A stretch of 49,783 nucleotides of DNA from Gemmatimonadaceae bacterium (GTDB lineage: Bacteria > Gemmatimonadota > Gemmatimonadetes > Gemmatimonadales > Gemmatimonadaceae), in NCBI GenBank assembly GCA_017881585.1, contig JADGQS010000008.1, positions 1 to 49,783 of the forward strand, written 5' to 3'. A program made the translations under genes and the position numbers. The notes under the pieces are model-generated. The model had not been told where the DNA came from and made no database searches. It saw only the letters and a list, made by a program, of their open reading frames with translations. Below are positions 49,712 to 49,783 of this stretch, piece by piece; position 1 is the first letter of the stretch, and every line of letters begins with the position of its first letter.

Positions 49712-49783
49712 ATGGCAACCAAGAAGAAGACCCCAGCGCCCCCAGCAAAGAAGGCCGCCGCGAAGGCCGCCGCGAAGGCCGCC
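49712..49783 (+). CDS. Start of a Lys/Ala-rich protein, cut by the window end
   Basis: The first 24 codons are open and encode MATKKKTPAPPAKKAAAKAA and more of the same. Such Lys/Ala/Pro tails occur at the ends of DNA-binding proteins (histone H1-like, HU-type, topoisomerase I). I cannot say which this is, as the folded domain lies outside the window. The repeats just upstream could control it. Confidence 0.6.
   Translation, partial: MATKKKTPAPPAKKAAAKAAAKAA

Overview
This is a densely packed, high-G+C bacterial chromosome segment (strong G/C bias at third codon positions, many GTG starts, long spurious antisense reading frames). I recognise 44 intact or nearly intact protein genes, one probably damaged gene and two genes cut by the window ends. 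I see no tRNA, rRNA, CRISPR array, insertion sequence or prophage. The gene set (pilMNOPQ followed by aroC and aroK, many secreted peptidases, a DUF5117-type metalloprotease, Tat-exported glycosidase, Hsp15, ArfB) fits a free-living Gram-negative heterotroph. Gemmatimonadota is my best guess, but that is inference.

Layout. (1) 1-9120: a rhodanese on the plus strand meets a long minus-strand operon: APC permease, soxD, soxA, soxG, soxB, an IclR regulator and a Tat-exported alpha-L-fucosidase. The sox genes encode a heterotetrameric sarcosine-oxidase-type enzyme whose alpha subunit carries unusually many cysteines. (2) 9238-17327: ProX-type tRNA deacylase, secreted S15-like hydrolase, a shortened MSOX/SolA-type flavoenzyme, a two-domain ALDH16-like protein with DeoC, and an M28 peptidase. 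(3) 17464-21899: a minus-strand operon of five genes that overlap by 1-4 bases: M20 amidohydrolase, PnuC, NadR-type kinase, histidine kinase and NarL-type regulator. It joins NAD-precursor salvage to a two-component system. (4) 21964-30201: OsmC, IF-1, fatty acid hydroxylase with a 52-residue membrane microprotein, methyltransferase plus esterase, Hsp15, a lipoprotein, a LolA-like protein, a metalloprotease and ArfB. (5) 30220-47669: a type IV pilus region. It contains pilS and pilR, two GT39-like membrane glycosyltransferases, a DPM-like GT2, a TMTC-like membrane/TPR protein, the pilin gene behind a well-matched sigma-54 promoter, an orphan kinase, three minor pilin genes and pilMNOPQ. (6) 47836-end: aroC, aroK and the start of a Lys/Ala-rich protein.

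Two things stand out. First, four glycosyltransferase-type genes are translationally chained to pilSR and lie directly before pilA. This suggests a PilR-linked O-glycosylation (possibly O-mannosylation) module for the Ser/Thr-rich pilin or other exported proteins. Second, at least five places carry short repeats with a strict 7-base period but different unit sequences. Several fold back on themselves, and one lies in frame inside the linker of the two-domain aldehyde dehydrogenase. They recall the heptanucleotide STRR repeats of cyanobacteria.
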